Assembly (NCBI GenBank): GCA_017402895.1
Contig: JAFPLG010000170.1
Coordinates: forward strand, 1 to 6,056
Source: Paludibacteraceae bacterium
GTDB taxonomy: Bacteria; Bacteroidota; Bacteroidia; Bacteroidales; Paludibacteraceae
DNA length: 6,056 nucleotides
Direction: 5' to 3'
The first letter of the stretch is position 1, and each line of letters starts with the position of its first letter. The notes beneath the pieces were generated by a model. The model was not told where the DNA came from and did no database searches. It saw only the letters and a program-made list of their open reading frames with translations. Of the stretch, positions 1-6,056 are shown in pieces. Both the position numbers and the translations under genes were made by a program.

Positions 1-991
1 TATCATCGCCGCTTTTGCATCAGCGACACATGACATAGCTGCCGACGGATATTACATGTTGGCCCATGACCAGAAAAGCCAAGCCGCCTTCGTGGGTATA
101 CGCTCTACGTTCTACCGCATCGCAGCTATTTTCTCGCAAGGCGTACTGGTATACATCGCCGGCGTGGTGGAAAAGAACACCTTCGATCCGGAAACCCAGA
201 TGGGCAATATCCCGCTGAGTTGGCAAGTAACACTTGGCGCAACGAGCGTCATTCTGTTGCTCGTGACAATCTACCACTGCTTCTTCCTGCCGCGTGCAGC
301 GGAAGATCAGCCGCGCGAGACAACAGACTACCATGGTGCCATGCGCGAACTGGGAGAGTCATTCGCTACCTTCTTTACCAAGCCCGGCGTAGGATTGGCC
401 ATCGCATTTATGCTGCTCTATCGTCTGAGCGAAGGTTTTTTGGTCAAGCTGAGTCAACCATTCTTGGTAGATAATCGTCTGGTTAGCATGCGCGACGGAC
501 TCATCATAGGAGGAGGACTGCAACTGAGCACCGATACTGTCGGACTTCTCTATGGCACAATAGGCGTCATCTGCCTGTTGCTGGGAGGTATCTTGGGCGG
601 TATATATATTTCACGACACGGACTAAAACGGTCTATATGGCTGATGGCTGCTGCACTCACATTGCCGAGTTTCGTCTATTGCTACCTTAGTATGGCACAA
701 CCGGAATCGCTTTGGATTATCGGTACAGCTGTCAGCTTCGAGCAGTTCGGTTACGGATTTGGTTTCACGGCATACATGATGTACATGATGCATTTCTCCG
801 AAGGCAAGTACAAGACCGCACATTATGCCATTTGCACCGCTTTTATGGCACTGTCAATGATGATACCGGGATTCGTAGCCGGTTCTATTGAGATGGCCGT
901 CGGATATGCACCGTTCTTCTGGATTGCTAACGCATGTAGCATCACCACCTTTATCATTACATACTTTGTATATAAAAATCTAAAATCATAA
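1..991 (+). CDS. AmpG-like MFS permease, 5'-truncated by window edge
   Basis: This is the 3' part of an inner-membrane major facilitator transporter. The reading frame is open from base 2 and gives 329 visible residues before the TAA at 989-991. The Met codon at 56 is internal, because conserved sequence (ATHDIAADGYYM, fragment residues 8-19) runs across it; this resembles the SA-x-QD-x-x-x-DA signature region of AmpG. Hydrophobic helices can be seen at about fragment residues 35-56, 75-97, 129-150, 180-205, 209-230, 236-263, 272-295 and 300-325. A charged loop at 98-128 would be the usual cytoplasmic linker between the two halves. The LLYRLSEGFL segment starting near 138 fits the start of the second half in this family. 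AmpG proteins import anhydro-muropeptides for cell-wall recycling; that substrate is inferred from the family. Around 100 N-terminal residues are probably missing. Another PAT-family (AmpG/acetyl-CoA transporter-type) substrate is possible. The stop abuts the ATG of pssA, so the two are probably co-transcribed. Confidence 0.8.
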   Translation, partial: IIAAFASATHDIAADGYYMLAHDQKSQAAFVGIRSTFYRIAAIFSQGVLVYIAGVVEKNTFDPETQMGNIPLSWQVTLGATSVILLLVTIYHCFFLPRAAEDQPRETTDYHGAMRELGESFATFFTKPGVGLAIAFMLLYRLSEGFLVKLSQPFLVDNRLVSMRDGLIIGGGLQLSTDTVGLLYGTIGVICLLLGGILGGIYISRHGLKRSIWLMAAALTLPSFVYCYLSMAQPESLWIIGTAVSFEQFGYGFGFTAYMMYMMHFSEGKYKTAHYAICTAFMALSMMIPGFVAGSIEMAVGYAPFFWIANACSITTFIITYFVYKNLKS

Positions 992-1699
992 ATGAACTAT
1001 AAACGAATTATTCCGGATGCGATTACCGCATGCAACTTGCTTTGTGGATCTATCGCCGTATTCCTTGCTACGCAATATGCCTTCATATGGGCATTTGGAT
1101 TTATACTGCTGGGAGCCTTCTTCGATTTCTTCGACGGACTGAGTGCACGTCTGTTGAAAGCTCCAAGCCCTATAGGTATCCAACTCGACTCGCTGGCAGA
1201 TGATATCACCTTCGGTCTCGCACCGGCGATGTTGCTCTTCTGCTACCTCAAGCCGCTCCTCGGCTGGTGGGCCGGACTGGCATTGCTCATGGCAGCATTC
1301 TCTGCGCTACGACTGGCTAAGTTCAACGTAGATGAGCGTCAGCACGATTCGTTTATCGGTCTGGCTACGCCGGCCAACGCCATCTTCTGGGGCGGCATAT
1401 GCTCAATGCCCTATGCTATGTTGGCACACGACTGGATGGCATGGATGCTGTTGGGCTTGTCTCTCGTGAGTTGCTATCTGCTCAATGCAGAGATACCGTT
1501 CTTTAGCTTCAAGTCTTGGAAAAAGGACAAAATGACGATCATCCTGTTCCTCTGCGGATGTGCAGTACTGATTGGCTTCTGCATAGCTAAAGCATGCATA
1601 ACCAAGCATATCGAATTTGCATTCTTCAGTGGAGCTGCCGTTATCGTATGGTACGTTGCACTAAATATCCTTTTGCTGTTTGCACCACGAAAAGAATAA
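992..1699 (+). CDS. pssA: CDP-diacylglycerol--serine O-phosphatidyltransferase
   Basis: This 235-residue integral membrane enzyme transfers phosphatidate from CDP-diacylglycerol to L-serine, making phosphatidylserine, the precursor of phosphatidylethanolamine. The CDP-alcohol phosphatidyltransferase signature DG-x2-AR-x8-G-x3-D-x3-D is complete: D48 G49, A52 R53, G62, D66 and D70. The aspartates bind the metal and act in catalysis in this family. Hydrophobic segments at about 10-28, 30-47, 76-104, 125-145, 148-166, 181-200 and 207-231 suit the multi-spanning PssA type of Bacillus and Bacteroidetes, not the peripheral enzyme of E. coli. The length is normal for the family. The serine specificity is assigned from overall resemblance, including the N-terminal IPDAITACNLLCG segment; other CDP-alcohol transferases share the core motif. 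The ATG follows the upstream TAA with no spacer and there is no Shine-Dalgarno sequence, so translation probably depends on coupling or an A-rich leader. The usual partner psd (decarboxylase) is not in the window. Confidence 0.92.
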   Translation: MNYKRIIPDAITACNLLCGSIAVFLATQYAFIWAFGFILLGAFFDFFDGLSARLLKAPSPIGIQLDSLADDITFGLAPAMLLFCYLKPLLGWWAGLALLMAAFSALRLAKFNVDERQHDSFIGLATPANAIFWGGICSMPYAMLAHDWMAWMLLGLSLVSCYLLNAEIPFFSFKSWKKDKMTIILFLCGCAVLIGFCIAKACITKHIEFAFFSGAAVIVWYVALNILLLFAPRKE

Positions 1700-1729
1700 T
1701 ACTACTGAATACTTAAAACTGAAAATACT

Positions 1730-3190
1730 ATGAAACGACACCTACTCTTCTTAGCAGTAATATTCTGCCTCGTCAGCCTAAAGGCTGCAGATATTCCCAC
1801 GGGCTACTATGCCGCTATTCAGGGCACGCAAGACTCCGTACTGAAATCCACGCTCAGCCTGATCGTTCGTGGTGGCACACGCTATGATTACGGCATAACG
1901 ACCTATCATACCAGCAATAACCCGCCCGAGTGGATGGCCGGCGACTTGAAGGCGTACGGCACATGGCAAGCGCTGCCTTTCACAGACAATCTGCCCGGCA
2001 ACCAGGTCTGGGACATGTATTCCAACTGCATACGTTATTATCCCAACAAGGTGGGCGACTCGGGTTGTTCGCTCAACATCGAGCACTGCCTGCCCAAGAG
2101 CTGGTGGGGAGGAGATAACAACGATGCGTACAAGGATTTGTATAATCTGAATCCCTCCGACCAGCGCGCCAATAGCCAGAAAAGCAACTACCCTCCGGGG
2201 CATGTAAAGAAAGGCGACAAGTTCGACAACGGATCGTTCCGCATGGACTTTGCCAAGAGTTCGGGCTACGGATATATATGCTGGGAACCGGCACCGGAGT
2301 ACCGCGGCGACTTTGCACGTGCCTACTTCTACATGGCTACCGCCTATGAATACCTGAACTGGACCGCCTACCCGCAATATATCAGCAATGCAAATTATCT
2401 GATGTTCTCCGACTCAATTCAGAAAGTCTTGCTCGATTGGCACCGCGCCGACCCCGTCAGCGACAAAGAGCTGTGCCGCATGGACAATATATCGGATATC
2501 CAGGGCAACCGAAATCCATACATCGACTATCCCGAACTGGTAGAATACATCTGGGGTAACCGAAAGGGACAATCGGTGAACCTGCAGTCGCTCACTTGCG
2601 CGTTCCGGCAGGGCATGTGTATCGCCGAAGAGGCGCAACCTGAACTCGAGCAGCTCTACGACATCATTATCAACCTGCCGGCCATCACCGCCGCATACAT
2701 CAGTGCTATACCAGGCGGAAGTGCCAACAGCGGCATTCAGTCGAACGGCAACGCCTCCATTACGATGGGTAAGGGCAGCACCGATGGCGAGATATCGTTC
2801 ACAGGGCTGAACCTGACCGACAGCGCCATTCTTGCTTTTAGGGCTTCGCCCTATAACAGCGCCAACTCGATGCAACTCGACGTATATGCCGACGACAGCC
2901 TACTGCAGTCGATTCAAGTCACCGTCACAATGGAGACGCGCCACGAGGTACGCTATCGCTTGAGCATTCCAGCAGGCACACAGACCATCCGCCTGGTGTC
3001 GGTAGGTGGCAGCACGTCCAAACGCGCCTGCATGCAAGAGCTATACCTGTTATCGCCAAAAAAAGACCACACGGCTCTGGTACTTCCGGAGCCAAACGAC
3101 CCGGTCGTGAGAAAAGAGATTCAAAACGGACAAATGGTTATCATCAAAAATAACCATGTCTATACCCCATTAGGACAACAAAAACGTTGA
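1730..3190 (+). CDS. Secreted endonuclease I-family nuclease with C-terminal extension
   Basis: This 486-residue exported protein is probably a non-specific DNA/RNA endonuclease of the EndA/NucM/Vvn (endonuclease I, beta-beta-alpha metal) family. Residues 1-20 form a signal peptide, with likely cleavage just before D21. The mature N-terminus DIPTGYY and the core at about 21-280 fit Bacteroidetes members. The active site reads NIEHCLPKSWW (116-126), with E118 as metal ligand and H119 as general base by analogy with Vvn. DLYNLNPSDQRANSQKSNY (136-154) follows, with N148 as probable second metal ligand. The segment NRNPYIDYPELVEYIWG (260-276) is another family landmark. Y138 stands where EndA has His in DLHNL. 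Residues about 325-442 form a beta-rich, binding-module-like extension, and the tail 459-483 resembles a short tail seen on other Bacteroidales secreted proteins. Roles could include nutrient scavenging or degrading extracellular DNA; these are inferred. It lies 30 bp after pssA, with an A-rich leader, no Shine-Dalgarno sequence and no clear promoter of its own. Confidence 0.87.
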   Translation: MKRHLLFLAVIFCLVSLKAADIPTGYYAAIQGTQDSVLKSTLSLIVRGGTRYDYGITTYHTSNNPPEWMAGDLKAYGTWQALPFTDNLPGNQVWDMYSNCIRYYPNKVGDSGCSLNIEHCLPKSWWGGDNNDAYKDLYNLNPSDQRANSQKSNYPPGHVKKGDKFDNGSFRMDFAKSSGYGYICWEPAPEYRGDFARAYFYMATAYEYLNWTAYPQYISNANYLMFSDSIQKVLLDWHRADPVSDKELCRMDNISDIQGNRNPYIDYPELVEYIWGNRKGQSVNLQSLTCAFRQGMCIAEEAQPELEQLYDIIINLPAITAAYISAIPGGSANSGIQSNGNASITMGKGSTDGEISFTGLNLTDSAILAFRASPYNSANSMQLDVYADDSLLQSIQVTVTMETRHEVRYRLSIPAGTQTIRLVSVGGSTSKRACMQELYLLSPKKDHTALVLPEPNDPVVRKEIQNGQMVIIKNNHVYTPLGQQKR

Positions 3191-3191
3191 T

Positions 3192-3214
3192 TGTGTCAAA
3201 TTTTACACATTTTT
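3192..3214 (+). terminator. Weak hairpin plus T-run after the nuclease gene
   Basis: TGTGTCAAATTTTACACA (3192-3209) is an 18-bp dyad with a single mismatched pair (C3197/T3204), followed by five T at 3210-3214. It starts right after the nuclease stop codon at 3188-3190. This could form a small hairpin with a U-tract and act as a weak terminator of the upstream unit. The stem is AT-rich and the loop-proximal pairs are A-T only, so it is marginal. The TGTGT/ACACA half-sites could equally be an operator for the downstream promoter. Confidence 0.3.
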
Positions 3215-3251
3215 CGTGAGTTTGTGCACGCGCGCGTGAAGAAAAATTTGT
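3205..3251. repeat. Inverted repeat flanking the palindrome
   Basis: The arms 3205-3215 (ACACATTTTTC) and 3241-3251 (GAAAAATTTGT) are complementary at 10 of 11 positions, with one C/T mismatch. They enclose a 25-nt spacer that contains the perfect palindrome 3227-3238. The right arm overlaps the first base of the -7 box. The arms are mostly A/T runs, so chance is a real possibility. Confidence 0.35.
3227..3238. promoter_or_regulatory. Perfect 12-bp palindrome, candidate operator
   Basis: CACGCGCGCGTG is an exact palindrome, GC-only except for its outer A/T pair, in an otherwise AT-rich intergenic region. It ends 12 bp before the -7 box, so it occupies the place where a Bacteroidetes -33 element would be expected. 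It sits within a 15-base run of strictly alternating purine and pyrimidine (3224-3238). The position suits a regulator-binding site controlling the surface-protein gene. The symmetry is seen directly; the regulatory role is inferred and no regulator family is recognised. Confidence 0.4.
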
Positions 3252-3258
3252 AATTTTG
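3251..3258 (+). promoter_or_regulatory. Bacteroidetes-type -7 promoter element
   Basis: TAATTTTG matches the Bacteroidetes primary-sigma -7 consensus TAnnTTTG exactly and is followed by CA, a common continuation. The predicted transcription start is a few bases downstream, near 3263-3266, leaving a leader of about 40 nt before the ATG at 3307. The expected -33 TTTG is not at the usual distance of roughly 19-21 bp. The nearest TTTG, at 3221-3224, is 26 bp upstream. The promoter may therefore need an activator or be weak. The leader has no Shine-Dalgarno sequence. Confidence 0.65.
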
Positions 3259-3306
3259 CAGCCGTATTATGGTAAACACGCAAAAACACAAACTTTTTTA
3301 ACCGAT

Positions 3307-5958
3307 ATGAAAAATCAACTACTCAACGTACTACTTTTCGGCCTACTGCTTGTACCATTTACGAGCTTGATGGCTGACACTGTAGTAGAAGGACAATCTA
3401 CCGAGGGTAAGGACTTCTGGGTAACCTTCATGCAAGCAGACCAGGACCCAAACAACGATCTCGTACTTTCCCTCTCTATTTCTTCACGTGAAGATTGTCA
3501 GGTAACTATCAGTAACCCGTTCACCAATTACTCGCAAGTAATCAACGTGACAGCCAACCAGATGGAGCTGGTCGAACTCTACAACGGCAATGTACTGACC
3601 TACAATGCCCGTCCGGCCATGGAGGCTACCGGTAAGGTTTGCTACGCTGTCAACTCCGAGAAAGTGGACACTTGCGCGCTGCACGTGACTGCAACAGCAA
3701 ACATCTCGCTCTTTGCTACCAACTACAAGAAAGCAACGTTCGACGCAACGAATGTCCTACCAACGGCTTCGTTGCTCGACGAATATGTCATCCAGACCTA
3801 TACCCCCTCCGACCACGGAGGCGTCAGTGTGACGCAAGGTTCGCACTTCGCTATCATAGCCGCTGAGGACAATACCATCGTAGACTACTGCCCCACAGTG
3901 CCTACCGAGGCTATCAATGCAGCCAAAGATGCCTACGACTACTCGGGCGGAACCGGCATGTCGGCCGAAGAGCTTGCGCTCGCTAATTGGAAAGTAGGCG
4001 ACACGCTCCATTCGCCGGCGCTGATGAAAGGTCAGGTATGGTATGTATGGACCGGCAAGAAAGACAAAGATGCGGGAGATTTCTCCGGCACATACGTCAA
4101 GGCACGCGACGGCAAGCATATTGCAGTTTTCCAGGGTAACCCACATACCAATATCCCATATCAGGTAAAGCAACGCGACCACCTCTTCTCGCAAGCGATG
4201 CCTACTCAGTATTGGGGCAACACCTTCGTGCTGACCGCATCGTCGGACCGTGTCTGCGACGCAATTCGTGTGCTGGCCCTCAACGATGGAACAGAGGTTC
4301 GCATCAACGGTGAACTCGTGCACACCTTCAATTTCGCCAGCGAGAAAAAGCAATACTGGGAGTTTGAGATTGGTACGCAAGGTCAGTACGCCAAGGATGG
4401 TAGTTGTGTCGTCACGACCTCCTGCCCTTGCGCTGTTCACCTCTTCATCGTTTCCCAACAATACAAAAACAGCAGCAACAAAAGCGGCGACCCCGCTATG
4501 CTCTGGATCAACCCTGTAGAGCAGCAGATCGACCAGATTACGTTTGCTACGTTTGCCAGTTCCAATAGTGGTACGACGTATCACCATAGCAATGTCGTAA
4601 CCGACAAACCGGGGCAGATGTATCTCGATGGTACTTCTATCAGCGACCAGTTCAGTCCGGTAAGTGGTTCGAGCAAGTACTACTTCGCACGCCTTGACCT
4701 GGGCACCGTAGCGGCTTCGCACACGCTCAAATGCGAGGGTGGTAACTTCATTGCCCACGTATACGGTTTCACCAACAACGAGTCGTACGGTTATTCGGCC
4801 GGTGGTGCTACCAAGCCGCTCACGCAGTCGATTTATATCAATGGCGAAGAGTTCTCGGCAGATAAAGAGAACAAACTTTGCGGTGTAGACACTATCCATT
4901 TCACCTGCAAACCCGACTACGAGTTTGAGAAGATCGTTTGGGAGTTTGGAGACGGCACGCCGAACGTTACCGTAACCGACACCGTAGACGTACCGCACTA
5001 CTACGCTAAGGGTGGTGACTACAACGCCAAGGTTTCTATCTATCGCAAGAGCAGCAACCTCTGCGTAGGCCAGTCTGCCGTAGATGTGATTAAGATAACC
5101 GTTACGATCGGACGTTATGAGTTTACCATTGGTAATCCTGACATCCCGTGTCCGGAAGGTGGCAAGCAGTATGTAGGCCATATTCCGTATACCAGTTCGA
5201 TCAACCTGCAGGGTAGCAACGTCACGGTGGACTTTGATGCGGCAGCTAAAGCAGCCGGTTTCAATGCCAGCATGCTGACCATCACGCCGACCGAGTTCAC
5301 GCTCACTATCCCATCTACCGCAGAAGCATCTGTTCCCTACGGAATTGATATCCATATCAAGTCTGACTGTGGCGACAAGGATACCACGATGCTCTTCCAG
5401 TTGCCGATTGGAAATGACGTCATCACCCAGCGTTATACGAACGTGCTCGGTCTTATCAAAGACCCGCGCTTCGACGGACTGACGCTGAGCGACTTCCAGT
5501 GGTACCGCACCAGCGACAGCACCGCGCTGAACGGACAGGTATCCGCCGTACTCAACATGTACGATATCCCGGGTGAGAACTTCGAGAACGACGCCTTCTA
5601 TGTATGCTACACGATCAACAAGGGCATGGCCGATGAGCGTCGCACCTGCGCTTGTGCCAAAGCATTTGTGGCAAACTCCAATCAACATGCCTTTGAGGTT
5701 GACAACCTCTCTATTACGGCTACCTACAGCTACATTGCAGGCGATAAGATCTTCGTCAATGCCGACTGGAACGGCCAGACCGATATTGAGTGCTACGCCC
5801 AGTGGATTAACGCCAGCGGTAAGGTATACCAGGACATGAAGTTCAACATTCCGGATGGCGGTTGCACCATTGACACGCCTGCCGAACCGGGATTGTACCT
5901 GCTCCGTGTCTACACCGACGGCAAGAACCGCAGTTTCAAATTTATCATTAACAAGTAA
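3307..5958 (+). CDS. T9SS-exported surface protein: IgGFc-binding-like, PKD, sorting domain
   Basis: This 883-residue protein is probably displayed on or released from the cell surface and involved in adhesion or binding. The ATG at 3307 gives a clean signal peptide (residues 1-23, MKNQLLNVLL then a hydrophobic core ending SLMA before D24). An in-frame TTG at 3256 lies inside the promoter and is rejected. About 29-500 resembles the IgGFc-binding protein N-terminal region common in Bacteroidetes: GKDFWVTFM near 34-42, FAIIAAEDNTIVDY at 181-194, GTYVKARDGKHIAVFQG at 261-277, MYLDG at 438-442. About 525-600 is a PKD domain (WEFGDGT 545-551, HYYAKGGDYNAKVSI 564-578). About 605-790 is beta-rich and Ig-like (DFQWYRT 729-735). 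About 795-883 is a T9SS type A sorting domain ending GLYLLRVYTDGKNRSFKFI. There are 19 cysteines. The ligand is unknown; IgG binding is only the family name. It probably forms an operon with the next gene. Confidence 0.83.
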   Translation: MKNQLLNVLLFGLLLVPFTSLMADTVVEGQSTEGKDFWVTFMQADQDPNNDLVLSLSISSREDCQVTISNPFTNYSQVINVTANQMELVELYNGNVLTYNARPAMEATGKVCYAVNSEKVDTCALHVTATANISLFATNYKKATFDATNVLPTASLLDEYVIQTYTPSDHGGVSVTQGSHFAIIAAEDNTIVDYCPTVPTEAINAAKDAYDYSGGTGMSAEELALANWKVGDTLHSPALMKGQVWYVWTGKKDKDAGDFSGTYVKARDGKHIAVFQGNPHTNIPYQVKQRDHLFSQAMPTQYWGNTFVLTASSDRVCDAIRVLALNDGTEVRINGELVHTFNFASEKKQYWEFEIGTQGQYAKDGSCVVTTSCPCAVHLFIVSQQYKNSSNKSGDPAMLWINPVEQQIDQITFATFASSNSGTTYHHSNVVTDKPGQMYLDGTSISDQFSPVSGSSKYYFARLDLGTVAASHTLKCEGGNFIAHVYGFTNNESYGYSAGGATKPLTQSIYINGEEFSADKENKLCGVDTIHFTCKPDYEFEKIVWEFGDGTPNVTVTDTVDVPHYYAKGGDYNAKVSIYRKSSNLCVGQSAVDVIKITVTIGRYEFTIGNPDIPCPEGGKQYVGHIPYTSSINLQGSNVTVDFDAAAKAAGFNASMLTITPTEFTLTIPSTAEASVPYGIDIHIKSDCGDKDTTMLFQLPIGNDVITQRYTNVLGLIKDPRFDGLTLSDFQWYRTSDSTALNGQVSAVLNMYDIPGENFENDAFYVCYTINKGMADERRTCACAKAFVANSNQHAFEVDNLSITATYSYIAGDKIFVNADWNGQTDIECYAQWINASGKVYQDMKFNIPDGGCTIDTPAEPGLYLLRVYTDGKNRSFKFIINK

Positions 5959-5963
5959 AAACT

Positions 5964-5970
5964 AAGGAGG
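5964..5970 (+). promoter_or_regulatory. Perfect Shine-Dalgarno sequence
   Basis: AAGGAGG lies 8 nt before the ATG at 5979. It is the only strong Shine-Dalgarno sequence among the four gene starts in the window, which otherwise have A-rich leaders typical of Bacteroidetes. It fixes the start of the last gene and suggests efficient initiation independent of coupling. Confidence 0.8.
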
Positions 5971-5978
5971 ACACAGAT

Positions 5979-6056
5979 ATGAAAAACTTATTGCACAATA
6001 TCCTGATTGCGAGTGTTGTTCTTAGTTTGAACTGCGCACCGATTGTTGCGTACGCA
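5979..6056 (+). CDS. Exported protein of unknown function, 3'-truncated by window edge
   Basis: Only the first 26 residues are visible. They form a complete-looking Sec signal peptide: MKN, then HN, then the hydrophobic core ILIASVVLSL, then NCAPIVAYA. The VAYA at the end fits signal peptidase I cleavage near the window edge. The LSLNC segment is a poor lipobox because Asn precedes the Cys, so a lipoprotein is less likely. The gene begins 20 bp after the stop of the T9SS-exported protein, behind a strong Shine-Dalgarno sequence, so the two are probably co-transcribed and may act together in the envelope. Family cannot be determined from this fragment. Another secreted T9SS substrate or a PorP/SprF-type outer-membrane partner would fit the context, but that is speculation. 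Confidence 0.75.
   Translation, partial: MKNLLHNILIASVVLSLNCAPIVAYA

Noticed and set aside
56..58. ATG at 56 as the start of the permease
   Set aside because: The frame is open upstream to the window edge and encodes a conserved family motif across this position, so the gene is truncated by the window, not short.
1666..1675. TATCCTTTTG as a possible -7 box for the nuclease gene
   Set aside because: It does not fit TAnnTTTG spacing, lies inside pssA, and no good -33 element was seen. Co-transcription with pssA is simpler.
1698..1729. Three copies of AATACT between pssA and the nuclease gene
   Set aside because: The copies are unevenly spaced (10 and 16 bp) in a short A-rich leader. There is no dyad or promoter element, so this is probably compositional.
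1778..2875. Long minus-strand open frames opposite the nuclease gene (1778-2377 and 2414-2875)
   Set aside because: They are also in codon register with the sense gene and arise from the same codon bias. The sense protein is clearly an endonuclease I family member.
3134..3157. Inverted repeat ATGGTTAT / ATAACCAT with an 8-nt loop
   Set aside because: It lies inside the nuclease coding region, is AT-rich and has no T-run after it. An 8-bp stem is expected by chance about once in a sequence this long.
3256..3306. An upstream in-frame TTG start for the surface protein
   Set aside because: The TTG lies inside the -7 promoter box, so it would not be in the transcript, and it would put 17 polar residues in front of a good signal peptide. 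The ATG at 3307 is preferred.
3757..5688. A 643-codon open frame on the minus strand opposite the surface-protein gene
   Set aside because: It is in codon register with the sense gene and is open only because that gene avoids TTA, CTA and TCA codons. The translation lacks recognisable domains, while the sense product has a signal peptide, PKD and sorting domains.

Overview
The window looks like a piece of chromosome from a member of the Bacteroidales, close to Prevotella, Porphyromonas or Paludibacter relatives. Three things point there: a promoter -7 element of the Bacteroidetes TAnnTTTG type at 3251-3258, A-rich gene leaders without Shine-Dalgarno sequences, and a large secreted protein with a type IX secretion (T9SS) type A C-terminal sorting domain. 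All genes lie on the plus strand and coding density is very high. I cannot name the species.

Layout. Bases 1-991 hold the 3' part of an AmpG-like major facilitator permease, probably for muropeptide uptake. Its stop codon directly abuts the ATG of pssA (992-1699), the membrane-bound phosphatidylserine synthase. After 30 bp comes a secreted endonuclease I-family nuclease (1730-3190) with an extra C-terminal beta-rich region. These three genes could be one transcription unit, because no terminator or consensus promoter separates them. The only real intergenic region (3191-3306) is rich in dyad symmetry. It carries a hairpin with a T-run, a perfect 12-bp palindrome and a Bacteroidetes -7 box.

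The second unit starts there. It encodes an 883-residue cell-surface protein (3307-5958) with a signal peptide, an IgGFc-binding-protein-like N-terminal region, a PKD domain, an Ig-like region and a T9SS sorting domain. Only 20 bp later, behind a perfect Shine-Dalgarno sequence, a second exported protein begins (5979 onward); just its 26-residue signal peptide is visible.

How they fit together. The first half is envelope housekeeping (cell-wall recycling, phospholipid synthesis) plus an exported nuclease. The second half looks like a surface adhesin or host/matrix-binding module exported by T9SS, with a co-transcribed partner. I see no mobile element, CRISPR array, tRNA or rRNA. Nothing here is clearly a new system. 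The most promising leads are the adhesin with its unseen partner, the structured promoter region in front of it, and the C-terminal extension of the nuclease.
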